Positions 1 to 8,721 are shown, counted from the first letter of the stretch. The stretch: DNA of 64,000 bases from Methylocystis sp. L43 (GCF_015709525.1 NZ_JADNRA010000035.1:186001-250000), one strand, 5' to 3'. Numbers and translations are program-made. Notes: generated by a model not told the origin, from the letters alone.

Positions 1-1257
1 GGGATCGGCGGCGTCGCCGCGGCGCTGGAAGTCCGCGAGGGACTTGCAAAGCAACATCAGGTTACGGTCGTTTCGGAACTCGAGAATTTTCAGTTCACGC
101 CGTCCAACCCGTGGCTCGCCGTGCAATGGCGCAAGCCGGACGAACTCAAGGTGCCGCTCGCGCCGGTCTTCAAAAAGAAGAAGATCAATTTCATTCCCGT
201 GGGCGCGAAGCGCGTTCTGCCTGACGAAAACCGTCTCGAACTGCAGAATGGCGAGAGCATCGCCTACGACTATCTCGTTATTGCGACCGGTCCCAAGCTC
301 GCCTTCGAAGAAGTGCCGGGGCTTGGACCACATGGCGGACATACGCATTCGGTCTGCACGTTGCAGCATGCCGAGACGGCGTCGAAGGCCTATGAGGACT
401 TCTGCAAGGATCCTGGTCCGATCATCGTCGGCGCCGCGCCCGGCGTCTCCTGTTTTGGTCCGGCGTATGAATACGCCATGATCCTTTCCACCGATCTGCG
501 TCGGCGCGGCATCCGCGACAAGGTGCCGATGACTTACATCACGTCCGAGCCTTATGTCGGCCATCTGGGTTTGGGGGGCGTCGGCGATACGAAGGGAATG
601 CTCGAATCGGCGTTCCGCGATCGCGACATCAAATGGATCGTCAACGCCAAGACGACCGCCGTTGAACCGGGACTTCTCAAATGCGCCGAGCTTGACGATC
701 AGGGGCAGGTCAAGAAAGAGCACGAAGTGCCGTTCAAATTCGCCATGGTGATGCCGGCCTTCAAAGGCGTCGACGCGCTGATGGGCGTCGAAGGACTGGT
801 CAATCCGCGCGGCTTCGTCATCATCGACAAGAACCAGCGCAATCCGAAATACCGAAATGTCTTCGGCGTCGGCGTCTGCGTTGCGATCCCGCCTGTCGAA
901 GCGACGCCGGTGCCGACGGGCACGCCGAAGACCGGCTACATGATCGAGTCAATGGTGACGGCGACGGCGCATAATATCGCCGCGCTGATCGCTGGGCGCG
1001 AAGCGAAAGAAGAAGGCACGTGGAATGCGGTTTGCTTGGCGGATTTCGGCGACAAGGGCGTCGCCTTCGTCGCCAAGCCGCAGATTCCGCCGCGCAACGT
1101 CAATTGGTCGAGCGAGGGGCGGTGGGTGCATCTTGCGAAGATCGCCTATGAAAAATACTTCCTGCGCAAGGTCCGCAAGGGACAGAGCGAGCCTGTCTAT
1201 GAGCGGTACATCATGAAACTGCTCGGCATCGAACGGCTACGCCGCGCCCTGTCATAA
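1..1257 (+). CDS. Sulfide:quinone oxidoreductase-like FAD protein (5' end outside window)
   Basis: The frame is open from base 1 and closes at TAA 1255-1257, so the N-terminus lies to the left of the window. The first visible residues (GIGGVAAALEV) are the end of the FAD-binding dinucleotide fold. FTPSNPWLAV, VGAAPGVSCFGPAYEYAM and a C-terminal stretch GVCVAIPPVEATPVPTG resemble sulfide:quinone oxidoreductases, including conserved Cys positions. Such enzymes are membrane-associated, oxidise sulfide to polysulfide and reduce ubiquinone. The neighbouring cytochrome bd genes, on the same strand, provide a plausible quinol acceptor chain. A related FAD-dependent oxidoreductase with another substrate is possible because the N-terminal Cys region cannot be checked. 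Confidence 0.8.
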   Translation, partial: GIGGVAAALEVREGLAKQHQVTVVSELENFQFTPSNPWLAVQWRKPDELKVPLAPVFKKKKINFIPVGAKRVLPDENRLELQNGESIAYDYLVIATGPKLAFEEVPGLGPHGGHTHSVCTLQHAETASKAYEDFCKDPGPIIVGAAPGVSCFGPAYEYAMILSTDLRRRGIRDKVPMTYITSEPYVGHLGLGGVGDTKGMLESAFRDRDIKWIVNAKTTAVEPGLLKCAELDDQGQVKKEHEVPFKFAMVMPAFKGVDALMGVEGLVNPRGFVIIDKNQRNPKYRNVFGVGVCVAIPPVEATPVPTGTPKTGYMIESMVTATAHNIAALIAGREAKEEGTWNAVCLADFGDKGVAFVAKPQIPPRNVNWSSEGRWVHLAKIAYEKYFLRKVRKGQSEPVYERYIMKLLGIERLRRALS

Positions 1258-1271
1258 GGCGGCGCCGCAGC

Positions 1272-1301
1272 CATGCAACGCTAGGGCATGCAACGCTAGG
1301 G
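1272..1301. repeat. Perfect 15-bp tandem duplication before cydP
   Basis: The 15-bp unit CATGCAACGCTAGGG occurs twice head to tail (1272-1286 and 1287-1301), between the oxidoreductase stop and the cydP start. Each unit contains CTAG, usually a rare tetranucleotide. It looks like a recent slippage duplication; no function is evident. Confidence 0.85.
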
Positions 1302-1309
1302 ATGAGTCG

Positions 1310-1468
1310 ATGCGCACAAGACCATTGGGACGCGAGATCGCCATCGCGCTTGGTTTCAAGCTGCTGGCGCTCATTGCGCTTTACATCGCGTTCTTCGGTC
1401 CCGCGCATCGCATCAAGGTGACGCCGGCGCAGATGGCGGAAGCGCTGTCCGCCACCGCGCCGCGCTGA
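1310..1468 (+). CDS. cydP: CydP-like small subunit of cytochrome bd operon
   Basis: This 52-residue protein has a basic N-terminus (MRTRPLGREIAIALG), one hydrophobic helix (about residues 10-29, LGFKLLALIALYIAFF), a short GPAHR turn and a tail IKVTPAQMAEAL. That is the pattern of the small CydP proteins found before cydA in many proteobacteria. It ends 19 bases before cydA, so the two are probably co-transcribed. The likely role is as an accessory membrane component of the bd oxidase. ATG 1310 is chosen because the nearby ATG 1302 is out of frame. Identity rests on pattern, length and context. Confidence 0.75.
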   Translation: MRTRPLGREIAIALGFKLLALIALYIAFFGPAHRIKVTPAQMAEALSATAPR

Positions 1469-1487
1469 CATCGATCAGGAGCTTAAA

Positions 1488-3062
1488 ATGTTCGAATTCG
1501 ACGTCGTCACGCTCTCGCGCCTGCAATTTGCGCTGACGGCGATGTATCACTTCCTTTTTGTGCCGCTGACGCTCGGCCTCGCGCTGCTGCTCGCGATCAT
1601 GGAAAGCGTCTATGTGATGACGGGGCGAACCGTCTGGCGCGAAGCGACGCAATTCTGGGGCACGCTGTTTGGCATCAACTTCGCCATGGGCGTCGCCACC
1701 GGCGTCACGATGGAATTTCAGTTTGGCACCAACTGGGCCTATTACTCGCATTATGTCGGCGACATTTTTGGCGCGCCGCTCGCCATCGAAGGCCTGATGG
1801 CCTTCTTCCTTGAGGCGACCTTCGTCGGCCTGTTTTTCTTCGGCTGGAAGCGTCTAAGCAAGGTCCAGCATCTCGTCGTCACCTGGCTTGTCGCGCTCGG
1901 CGCCAATTTCTCGGCGCTGTGGATTCTTGTCGCCAACGCCTGGATGCAGAATCCGGTCGGCGCCGCGTTCAATCCGCAGACGATGCGCATGGAGCTCACG
2001 TCCTTCTCCGAGGTGTTGTTCAATCCCGTGGCGCAATCGAAATTCGTACATACCGTGAGCGCCGGCTATGTGACGGGCGCGATGTTTGTCATGTCGATCG
2101 GCGCCTATTTCATTTTGAATCGTCGTCATGTGGATATCGCTCGCCGCTCGCTGACGGTGGCGGCGAGCTTCGGCCTCGCTTCCGCGCTTTCGGTCGTCGT
2201 GCTCGGCGATGAGAGCGGCTATACGGCGGGCGAGAACCAGAAGATGAAGATCGCCGCGATCGAAGCGATGTGGGAGACGGAGCCGCCGCCAGCGTCCTTT
2301 ACGGTCTTCGGCTTTCCCGATCTCAAGAGCGAAACGACGAAAGACGAAATTCGCATACCCTATCTCCTGGGCCTGATCGCGACGCGCTCGCTCGATAAGC
2401 CGGTAGAAGGCGTGAAGGCGCTGGTCGCGCGTGCGGAGACGCGCATCCGCAACGGCATGGCGGGATATCAGTGGCTCGCGAAAGAAGGCGGCCATCCCAA
2501 CGCCGTCGTTCCGCCTGAACTCGATGCGTCGATGCGCGACGTCGGCCATTCGCTGCTCGTCAAGCGCATTCGCCCGGACATCGAGAATGCGACCGACGCC
2601 CAGATTCATGAAGCGGCGCTGTCGACGATCCCCGACGTGCCGGTGCTGTTCTGGTCGTTCCGAATCATGGTGGCGCTGGGGTTCTATTTCATCGCGCTCT
2701 TCGCCGCCGCCTTCTATCTGTCGAGCAAGCGCCGCTGCGGGAAGCCCTGGTTCCTGCGCATGGTCATGTATAGCCTGCCGCTGCCCTGGGTCGCCGCCGA
2801 ACTCGGCTGGATCGTCGCCGAATATGGCCGGCAGCCGTGGATCATCGACGGCACGATGCCGACGTTCCTCGGCGTCTCCAACATCCCCGCGTCGAATGTC
2901 GCGGCGAGCCTCGCGGCCTTCGTGCTGTTCTACAGCGCGCTGGCCATCATCGATGTTGGGCTCATCGTCAAATATGTCCGAATTGGACCGCGGGAGGAGG
3001 CCAAGCCTCAACGCTCCGGCGCGCCCGTGCTTCCCGCGCCGGCTCCGGCGCAGACCCGATAG
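1488..3062 (+). CDS. cydA: Cytochrome bd quinol oxidase subunit I
   Basis: CydA (524 aa) is the subunit that oxidises quinol and carries haems b558, b595 and d in the cytoplasmic membrane. The N-terminus has the conserved YHFLFVPLTLG segment with the haem-ligand His, followed by GINFAMGVATG and a quinol-binding Q-loop with GYTAGENQKMK and WETEPPPASF. The length and the long C-terminal Q-loop insert (ERIRNG-like segment near residue 320) match the L-type enzymes such as E. coli CydA (522 aa). It starts with ATG after the RBS-like AGGAGC at 1477-1482. Its neighbours cydP, cydB and cydX make a complete operon. The C-terminal tail is rich in Pro and Ala. Confidence 0.97.
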   Translation: MFEFDVVTLSRLQFALTAMYHFLFVPLTLGLALLLAIMESVYVMTGRTVWREATQFWGTLFGINFAMGVATGVTMEFQFGTNWAYYSHYVGDIFGAPLAIEGLMAFFLEATFVGLFFFGWKRLSKVQHLVVTWLVALGANFSALWILVANAWMQNPVGAAFNPQTMRMELTSFSEVLFNPVAQSKFVHTVSAGYVTGAMFVMSIGAYFILNRRHVDIARRSLTVAASFGLASALSVVVLGDESGYTAGENQKMKIAAIEAMWETEPPPASFTVFGFPDLKSETTKDEIRIPYLLGLIATRSLDKPVEGVKALVARAETRIRNGMAGYQWLAKEGGHPNAVVPPELDASMRDVGHSLLVKRIRPDIENATDAQIHEAALSTIPDVPVLFWSFRIMVALGFYFIALFAAAFYLSSKRRCGKPWFLRMVMYSLPLPWVAAELGWIVAEYGRQPWIIDGTMPTFLGVSNIPASNVAASLAAFVLFYSALAIIDVGLIVKYVRIGPREEAKPQRSGAPVLPAPAPAQTR

Positions 3063-3076
3063 GAAAGGCGAAAGCG

Positions 3077-4216
3077 ATGTTCGACTATATGACGCTTCGC
3101 TTCATCTGGTGGGCGATTCTCGGCGTCTTGCTTGTGGGCTTCGCCGTCCTCGACGGCTTCGACATTGGCGTCGCCATGCTGCATCCCTTCGTCGCGCGGA
3201 ACGATGGGCAGCGGCGCGTGAGCCTGAACACGATCGGTCCTGTCTGGGAGGGCAATCAGGTCTGGTTCATTCTCGGGGGCGGCGCCGCCTTCGCGGCTTG
3301 GCCGCCGCTTTATGCGGTGTCCTTCTCCGGCTTCTATCTTGCGATGTTGCTGGTGCTGATCGGTCTCATTCTGCGGCCGGTGGCGATCACCTTCCGCGAC
3401 AAAAGATCGGAGAGCGGCTGGCGCGAGACCTGGGACTGGGTCTTCTTCGTTTCGGGATTTGTCCCGGCGCTGATTTTCGGCGTCGCCTTCGGCAATCTTC
3501 TACAGGGCGTTCCCTTCCATTTCGATCAGGCGCTGCGCGCGACCTATGAGGGCGGCCTCCTCGGCCTGCTTAATCCCTTCGCCTTGCTCTGCGGTCTCGT
3601 GAGCGTCGCGATGCTCACGATGCAAGGCGCGGCCTGGCTGGGCGTGAAAAGCGACGGAGAGGTTTCGGTCCGCGCCCGCCGATATGGCGCGCTCGCGGCG
3701 ATCCTGCTTGTTCTGCTCATTTCCGCCGCGGGACTGTGGACCATGCTCGGCGTCGAAGGATTTCGCATCGTCGGCGTCATCGATCACGCCGGGCCTTCCA
3801 ATCCGCTGGCGAAGACGGTGACGCGGGAAGCCGGCGCCTGGCTCGACAATTATCGCGCCTATCCCTGGATGATCGCGGCTCCGGCGTTGGCCTACGCAGG
3901 CGCGCTCGTTGCGGCGTTGGCCTTCGCATTCTCGGCGGCCAGGATCGCGTTTCTCGCCAGCAGCCTTTCGGTCGCGGGCGTCGCAACCATGGCGGGCTTC
4001 AGCATGTTCCCGTTCCTGCTGCCGTCCTCGACCCACCCGAGCCAAAGCCTGACGGTCTGGGACGCGTCGTCGAGCAAAGCGACGCTCTCGCTCATGCTCA
4101 TCGCGGTGATCGTCTTTCTGCCGATCGTCCTTGCCTACACCAGTTGGGTCTACTACGTGCTGCGCGGCGCAGTGACCGAGGCGGCGATCCGTCGCGGCGA
4201 TGACTATTATTATTGA
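3077..4216 (+). CDS. cydB: Cytochrome bd quinol oxidase subunit II
   Basis: CydB (379 aa) pairs with CydA to form the terminal oxidase that reduces oxygen without pumping protons and resists sulfide and cyanide. The sequence opens with MFDYMTLRFIWWAILG and contains DGFDIGVAMLHPFV and GPVWEGNQVWFILGGG, both hallmarks of the family. About eight to nine hydrophobic helices are visible. ATG 3077 is taken, 14 bases after the cydA stop and preceded by AGGAAAGGCGAAAG; a longer in-frame reading from 2837 would run over cydA and is not credible. The length is normal for the family (about 380 aa). Confidence 0.97.
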   Translation: MFDYMTLRFIWWAILGVLLVGFAVLDGFDIGVAMLHPFVARNDGQRRVSLNTIGPVWEGNQVWFILGGGAAFAAWPPLYAVSFSGFYLAMLLVLIGLILRPVAITFRDKRSESGWRETWDWVFFVSGFVPALIFGVAFGNLLQGVPFHFDQALRATYEGGLLGLLNPFALLCGLVSVAMLTMQGAAWLGVKSDGEVSVRARRYGALAAILLVLLISAAGLWTMLGVEGFRIVGVIDHAGPSNPLAKTVTREAGAWLDNYRAYPWMIAAPALAYAGALVAALAFAFSAARIAFLASSLSVAGVATMAGFSMFPFLLPSSTHPSQSLTVWDASSSKATLSLMLIAVIVFLPIVLAYTSWVYYVLRGAVTEAAIRRGDDYYY

Positions 4217-4233
4217 GCGGGAGAAAGCGTGAG

Positions 4234-4335
4234 ATGTGGTATTTTTCCTGGATATTGGGGCTTGGGCTCGCCTGCGCCTTCGCCATTCTCAACGCCATGT
4301 GGCTCGAGCTCGACGACGACGACAGGCAGAAATAG
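4234..4335 (+). CDS. cydX: CydX small subunit of cytochrome bd
   Basis: The 33-residue product begins MWYFSWILGLGLACAFAILN and ends in an acidic tail (MWLELDDDDRQK). This is the YbgT/CydX family, a single-helix subunit needed for stability of the bd oxidase. It lies 17 bases after the cydB stop, as in other cyd operons, with GGGAGAAAG as a ribosome binding site. Key features are the N-terminal MWYF, the ACAFAILNAMW helix and the acidic tail. It completes cydP-A-B-X. Confidence 0.92.
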   Translation: MWYFSWILGLGLACAFAILNAMWLELDDDDRQK

Positions 4336-4428
4336 CCGCCGCGCGCGCTGAGCGAGACTTAGTCGCTGTGCGATTTCGCGCGCCGCGATAGCGTGACACT
4401 ACGATCGCCGCAGAGAGGGAAGACTGTC

Positions 4429-4614
4429 ATGGTAGCCAATATCGGAAGGACCGATCGGATCATCCGCATCGTCGCCGGACTCCTCTTGCTCAGCCTCGTC
4501 TTCATCGGTCCGCAGTCGCTATGGGGACTCCTCGGGCTCATTCCGCTGACGACGGCCTTCGTGAACTTCTGCCCCGCTTACAAGCTTCTGGGCATGGATA
4601 CGCTCGGCAAGTAA
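4429..4614 (+). CDS. YgaP-like transmembrane domain protein (DUF2892)
   Basis: The 61-aa product starts MVANIGRTDRIIRIVAGLLL and has two hydrophobic helices separated by GPQSLWG, ending NFCPAYKLLGMDTLGK. This is the DUF2892 family, related to the membrane anchor of the rhodanese YgaP; family members often carry the FCP motif seen here. No rhodanese domain is present. A GTG at 4393 would add 12 residues, but the GAGGGAAG at 4415-4422 supports ATG 4429. Its place next to SQR and cyd suggests a role in sulfur or redox handling at the membrane, which is inference only. Confidence 0.85.
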   Translation: MVANIGRTDRIIRIVAGLLLLSLVFIGPQSLWGLLGLIPLTTAFVNFCPAYKLLGMDTLGK

Positions 4615-4638
4615 CTCGGCAAGTAATTCGAAAAGTAA
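4603..4638. repeat. 12-bp tandem repeat duplicating a stop codon
   Basis: CTCGGCAAGTAA occurs at 4603-4614 and 4615-4626, with a degenerate third copy TTCGAAAAGTAA at 4627-4638. The first copy encodes the last residues and stop of the DUF2892 gene, so the repeat leaves three in-frame TAA codons in a row. Slippage is the likely origin. Confidence 0.85.
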
Positions 4639-4748
4639 CTCTGTCCGTCTCGCACAGGCCACGGCGCGAAGACGAATGACGGCAATGGCGCCGGCGCTCG
4701 CGACGGTAGCCGCAGTCCGACGCTGCGCGGCGAGGCGTTAAACCTCAG

Positions 4749-6365
4749 ATGAATGAAACGGCGATCACCTTTCATGCCCGCGGCATGCATTGCCACGGCT
4801 GCGAACATGTCATCGAGGCTGCGGTTAGAAAGCTCGCGGGCGTGCGCAGCGTCTCTGCAAGCTATCCGACCGAGACGGTCGTCGTCGACTATGACGCTGA
4901 TGCGACCAATTTCAGCGCCATTCGCAACAGCGTCGAGCAGAACGGCTATCGCGTCGTTCTAACGGAAGAGGCGCAGCGCCGGCGTTCGCCTTTCATCAGA
5001 CTGGCGATCATCGTCGCCGCGCTTGCCGGACTCGCCGGATTGATTCTGTTCGATACGCGCTGGATCAGCGCCGAGGGCGAGCCCGACATCGCCCAGCATA
5101 TGAGTCTCGGCCTCCTGTTTCTGTTGGGGCTCCTGACAGGCTTCCACTGCGTGGGCATGTGCGGCGCTTTTGTCGTGAGTTATGCGGCGGCCGATGCGCG
5201 CGCGGGACGCTCGTCCTTCGTCTCGCATCTCTCCTATGGCGCGGGAAAGACGCTTTCCTACACCACGATCGGCGCCGCCTTCGGCTGGCTCGGCGCCTTC
5301 ATCGCCTTTACGCCCATGCTGCGCGGCGTCGCCGGTGTCGCGGCGGGCGCGTTCCTCCTCATCTTCGGCCTCAATATGCTGGGGCTCTTCGCGCCGCTGC
5401 GCCGCTTCCGGCTCGGACTGCCCGGCCCGCTGCAGAACTGGGTGAACCGCGAGGCGGGCGGCGCGCGCCATCGGCCATTCGTGATCGGCCTTCTCAACGG
5501 TCTGATGATCGCCTGCGGACCGTTGCAGGCGATGTATGTGATGGCGGCCGGGACCGGCAGCCCCGTGGAAGGCGCGAAGACGCTCTTCGTCTTCGGCCTT
5601 GGAACCTTGCCGGTGATGCTCGCCTTCGGCGCGCTGACGACAGTGCTCTCGGGGGCGGTGACGCATCGCCTGCTGACCGCGTCGGGCGTGATCGTCGTCG
5701 CGCTCGGCGCGGTGATGATCAATCGCGGATTGATCCTCACCGGCTCAGGCGCCGATCTCGCGTCGCTGATGACGGGCTGGCGAAGCCCGGCGCCGGTTGA
5801 ATTCGCTCAGCCACAGCAGGATCCTGCCGCGCCGAAGACTCAAACCATCGAGATGGAGGCCAATGGCCTCGGCTTTACGCCCACCCGCTTCACGCTGCTG
5901 CGCGGCGTTCCGGTCAAATGGGTGATCAATGCGACGCAAGTGACGACCTGCAATAATCGTATCCTGGTTCCATCCCTGAAGCTCGAATTCGACGTCAAGC
6001 CGGGACGGCAGACGATCGAATTCACGCCGGAAAAGACGGGCCTCATTCCCTGGAGCTGCTGGATGGGCATGTTGCGCGGGGAGTTCGTCGTCGTCGACGC
6101 AAAGCCTGCTGCGCCATCTCAGCCATCCGCCCCTGTCGCCTCGGCGGTTCAGGGCGCGCCTCAAGCGACGCAAAGCCCTCCAGCGTCGGCCGCCGCGCAG
6201 AAGACCTACACGGTGCGACGCGGCGACACGGTGCGCGCGATCGCCAAGCGAATCTATGGCGACGAAAAACGCTGGCGCGACATCGCCGCCGCCAATCTGG
6301 CGCTCAATCACAAAAAGTTACGGCAGGGCCAAATCATCAATCTGCCCGCCGACGCGCAGCCGTGA
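4749..6365 (+). CDS. HMA-SafE/DsbD-like membrane protein with cupredoxin and LysM domains
   Basis: The 538-aa protein has four parts. Residues 5-70 are a heavy-metal-associated domain with a GMHCHGCEH metal site (C15, C18). Residues 75-345 are a multi-helix membrane domain of the SafE/DsbD-2 type (GLLTGFHCVGMCGAF near 130; GLLNGLMIACGPLQAMY). Residues about 365-445 form a cupredoxin-like domain with TCNNRILVPSLK and a WSCWMGM metal-loop motif. After a Pro/Ala/Gln linker, residues 485-535 are a LysM domain (KTYTVRRGDTVRAIAKRIYG). The first three parts suggest copper or thiol handling across the inner membrane; LysM usually binds peptidoglycan or structures a cell-wall contact. The LysM addition is the unusual feature. 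Confidence 0.85.
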   Translation: MNETAITFHARGMHCHGCEHVIEAAVRKLAGVRSVSASYPTETVVVDYDADATNFSAIRNSVEQNGYRVVLTEEAQRRRSPFIRLAIIVAALAGLAGLILFDTRWISAEGEPDIAQHMSLGLLFLLGLLTGFHCVGMCGAFVVSYAAADARAGRSSFVSHLSYGAGKTLSYTTIGAAFGWLGAFIAFTPMLRGVAGVAAGAFLLIFGLNMLGLFAPLRRFRLGLPGPLQNWVNREAGGARHRPFVIGLLNGLMIACGPLQAMYVMAAGTGSPVEGAKTLFVFGLGTLPVMLAFGALTTVLSGAVTHRLLTASGVIVVALGAVMINRGLILTGSGADLASLMTGWRSPAPVEFAQPQQDPAAPKTQTIEMEANGLGFTPTRFTLLRGVPVKWVINATQVTTCNNRILVPSLKLEFDVKPGRQTIEFTPEKTGLIPWSCWMGMLRGEFVVVDAKPAAPSQPSAPVASAVQGAPQATQSPPASAAAQKTYTVRRGDTVRAIAKRIYGDEKRWRDIAAANLALNHKKLRQGQIINLPADAQP

Positions 6366-6435
6366 CGATTCGTCCCGCGCGCGGCGGCGCCTGGCGCGCT
6401 ACGCTCGCCGTTGTCACATAAAGGGGGAGGCCAAA

Positions 6436-6984
6436 ATGGGAAGACTTTTCTTCGCCGCGGCATGCGGGCTCTCGTTGTTCGCCGCCGCCGCCATCGCGGG
6501 CGACGACACAGACGATCACAGCGCGCATATGAAGCAGATGAACATGGAGCATATGAAAATGTCGCCGAAGATGAGCGACACGCGCCAGGAGGTCGACCTT
6601 CCGGGGCCGATGCGCGCGCATATGCTCGCCAATATGCGCGGACATGCGGAGGCGGTCGCCGAGATCCTGGCGGCCCTGGGCAAGGGCGACGGCGCGGGCG
6701 CGGCGAAAATCGCCGACACGCGCCTCGGCATGGCGTCGTCCGGCGCGGCGGCGTGCAAGCCGAACGCCAAGAGCGGCGAACTCGGCGATATGCCCGCGAT
6801 GATGGCGCATCACATGCCCGACGAAATGCGCGCGCTTGGTCTGACGATGCATGAGCAGGCGAGCAAATTCGCGCAGGAGGCGGCCAAGATCGGGTCTGGC
6901 GGCGACATGCGTCCGGCGCTTGCCGAACTGTCGCAAGTCGTGCAAGCCTGCAACGCCTGCCACGCTGCCTATCGCCTCGATTAG
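6436..6984 (+). CDS. Secreted c-type cytochrome (cytochrome c'/c-556-like)
   Basis: The 182-aa product has a signal peptide (MGRLFFAAACGLSLFAAAAIA) and then a Met/His-rich segment (DDHSAHMKQMNMEHMKM) that could bind metal. The haem motif CNACH sits near the C-terminus (ACNACHAAYRLD), the position typical of cytochrome c' and c-556, and the body is predicted helical. It would be a periplasmic electron carrier or ligand-binding cytochrome. GGGGGAGG precedes ATG 6436. An earlier in-frame start at 6256 would overlap the preceding gene and lacks a signal peptide. The Met/His-rich insert beside a copper-type fusion protein hints at a metal link; this is inference. Confidence 0.8.
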   Translation: MGRLFFAAACGLSLFAAAAIAGDDTDDHSAHMKQMNMEHMKMSPKMSDTRQEVDLPGPMRAHMLANMRGHAEAVAEILAALGKGDGAGAAKIADTRLGMASSGAAACKPNAKSGELGDMPAMMAHHMPDEMRALGLTMHEQASKFAQEAAKIGSGGDMRPALAELSQVVQACNACHAAYRLD

Positions 6985-7008
6985 GGCGTGGGGCGTTGGG
7001 AGCCGACG

Positions 7009-7794
7009 GTGCGCATCGCGACTTGGAACGTCAATTCCGTCAGGCAGCGTCTTGCGCCGCTTCTCGCCTTTTTGCGCGAAGCCGCGCCGGACGCGCTCTG
7101 CCTGCAGGAAACGAAGTGCGAGGATCACGTTTTTCCGCGACTCGAAATCGAGGACGCCGGATATAACGTCGCTGTCCACGGACAGAAGGGATTCAACGGC
7201 GTCGCGATCCTCTCAAAATCGCCGCTTCAGGATGTGACTCTTGGTCTGCCGGGCTTCGATGGCGAGGCGCAGTCGCGCTACATTGAAGCGGTCATCGCCG
7301 ACGGCGCCGGCGGCGTCATGCGCGTCGCCTCGATCTATGCGCCAAACGGCAATCCACCGGATACGCAGAAATATCTCTACAAGCTCGCCTTCATGGAGAC
7401 GCTGACGCGCCACGCGGAGGCGCTGCTTCGCCTCGAAGAGCCGACGGTGCTTGCCGGCGACTACAATGTCATCCCGGAGCCGCGCGATGTCTATGAGGCG
7501 TCCGCGTGGCTCGGCGACGCATTATTCCTGCCGCAGACCCGCGCCGCCTATCAGCGCCTGATCAATCTCGGCTATGCCGACGCTTTGCGAGCGACGTCGG
7601 ACGAAGGCGGGCTCTACACGTTCTGGGATTATCAGGCCGGCGCTTGGCAGAAGAACAAGGGGCTTCGCATCGACCATCTTCTGCTCTCCCCGCAAGCTTC
7701 TGATCGGCTGGCGGGGGTGGAGATCGTCAAATCGATGCGGGCCGGCGACAAACCTTCCGATCACGTCGCGATCTACGCCGATTTCGCTGCGTGA
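7009..7794 (+). CDS. xth: Exodeoxyribonuclease III
   Basis: The 261-aa product starts MRIATWNVNSVRQRL, the standard beginning of ExoIII-family AP endonucleases, which cut DNA at abasic sites and trim 3' ends. LQETKCED carries the metal-binding Glu, AGDYNVIP the catalytic Asp/Asn, and SDHVAIYADF the C-terminal Asp-His. GTG 7009 is preferred over GTG 6988 because it gives the canonical N-terminus. Its last 22 bases overlap the end of the convergent TSUP gene. The length is normal for the family. Confidence 0.95.
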   Translation: MRIATWNVNSVRQRLAPLLAFLREAAPDALCLQETKCEDHVFPRLEIEDAGYNVAVHGQKGFNGVAILSKSPLQDVTLGLPGFDGEAQSRYIEAVIADGAGGVMRVASIYAPNGNPPDTQKYLYKLAFMETLTRHAEALLRLEEPTVLAGDYNVIPEPRDVYEASAWLGDALFLPQTRAAYQRLINLGYADALRATSDEGGLYTFWDYQAGAWQKNKGLRIDHLLLSPQASDRLAGVEIVKSMRAGDKPSDHVAIYADFAA

Positions 7795-8588
7795 TCGAGT
7801 AGACCGAGCGCGCCGCCGCTGCGCCAGAGGACATAAAGCGCCACCGCGAAGATGACCGTCGCGAAGACGGCGCTCAGCGCCCCGCGCATCTTTGACAGAT
7901 GTCGCGCCGCCGCGGCGCCGATCAGTCCGCCAAACGCGCCGCCGAGCACGAGCGTCCCGGCAAGCTCCCAGTCGACGAGGCCTGAAGAGGCGTAGTTCGC
8001 TGCAGTCGTCACCGCGAAGGCGGCGACCGCGACGAGCGACGAACCAATGGCGTTCAAGATCGGCATGTCGGACGCAAACATCAGCCCCGGCACGATCAGG
8101 AAGCCGCCGCCGATTCCGAAGAAACCCGAAAGCGCGCCGGCCGTGGCGCCAGCGCCGACGAGCCGGGGGAAATTCTCGCGGTTGAGCCTGACCGCTGGAT
8201 AGCCCAGCGTGCCCCGGCGCCGCAGCATCAGATAGGATACGACGACCATCAGCAGCGCGAACAGCGCGAGCAGCTTCTCGCCGTCGACAATCTTGCCGAG
8301 CGTCGATCCGCCGAATGCGCCAGCAACCCCGAAAACTGCGAAGACAGAGGCGCAGCGCCATTTGATGGTCCGTGCACGCGCATGATTGGCGAGACTCATC
8401 AGGGCGTTGACGGCGACGGCCGCGGCGCTTGAGCCGATCGCGATATGGGGATTGGGCACGCCGACAAGATAGACGAGAAGCGGCACGGCCAGCACCGAGC
8501 CGCCCCCGCCGACGAGCGCCAGCGTAAAGCCGACGAGTCCGCCGGAAATCAGACCCAGCGCCACATCGAGAGGGAGATCCGGCAACAT
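7773..8588 (-). CDS. TSUP family (TauE/SafE) anion permease
   Basis: The 271-aa membrane protein has about eight helices with the duplicated TSUP half-motifs: GGLVGFTLALVGGGGSVLAVPLL near the start and GALSGFFGIGGGFLIVPGL in the second half. The family exports or imports sulfite, sulfonates or related anions. It is divergent from a persulfide-dioxygenase-like gene; in the bigR-type operons of other proteobacteria a TSUP permease accompanies such an enzyme and is thought to remove sulfite. That role is inferred here from the pairing. It overlaps xth by 22 bases at its 3' end. Confidence 0.9.
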   Translation of the reverse strand: MLPDLPLDVALGLISGGLVGFTLALVGGGGSVLAVPLLVYLVGVPNPHIAIGSSAAAVAVNALMSLANHARARTIKWRCASVFAVFGVAGAFGGSTLGKIVDGEKLLALFALLMVVVSYLMLRRRGTLGYPAVRLNRENFPRLVGAGATAGALSGFFGIGGGFLIVPGLMFASDMPILNAIGSSLVAVAAFAVTTAANYASSGLVDWELAGTLVLGGAFGGLIGAAAARHLSKMRGALSAVFATVIFAVALYVLWRSGGALGLLDHAAKSA

Positions 8589-8706
8589 GTCGCTCCTCTT
8601 GGGCTCTATAATATTAGCACTTGCTTATTTAGCTATAGCGCATATATCTGACGGCGCAAGCAGGAAAGGCGAAAGCGCCAACGAAGAGAAATGCTTGAGC
8701 GCTACA
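8589..8706. promoter_or_regulatory. AT-rich divergent promoter region, TSUP / persulfide dioxygenase
   Basis: Between the two divergent starts the DNA at about 8605-8647 is far richer in A and T than its surroundings and contains TATAATATTAGC, GCTATAGC and CATATAT. This probably holds both promoters and possibly a site for an ArsR-type repressor such as BigR. No regulator gene is adjacent and no clean inverted repeat could be defined. Confidence 0.5.
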
Positions 8707-8721
8707 ATGAAGGAGAGATCG

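Noticed and set aside
1854-3011. 385-codon antisense frame over cydA
   Set aside because: cydA is certain; the antisense translation is Arg/His-rich without motifs.
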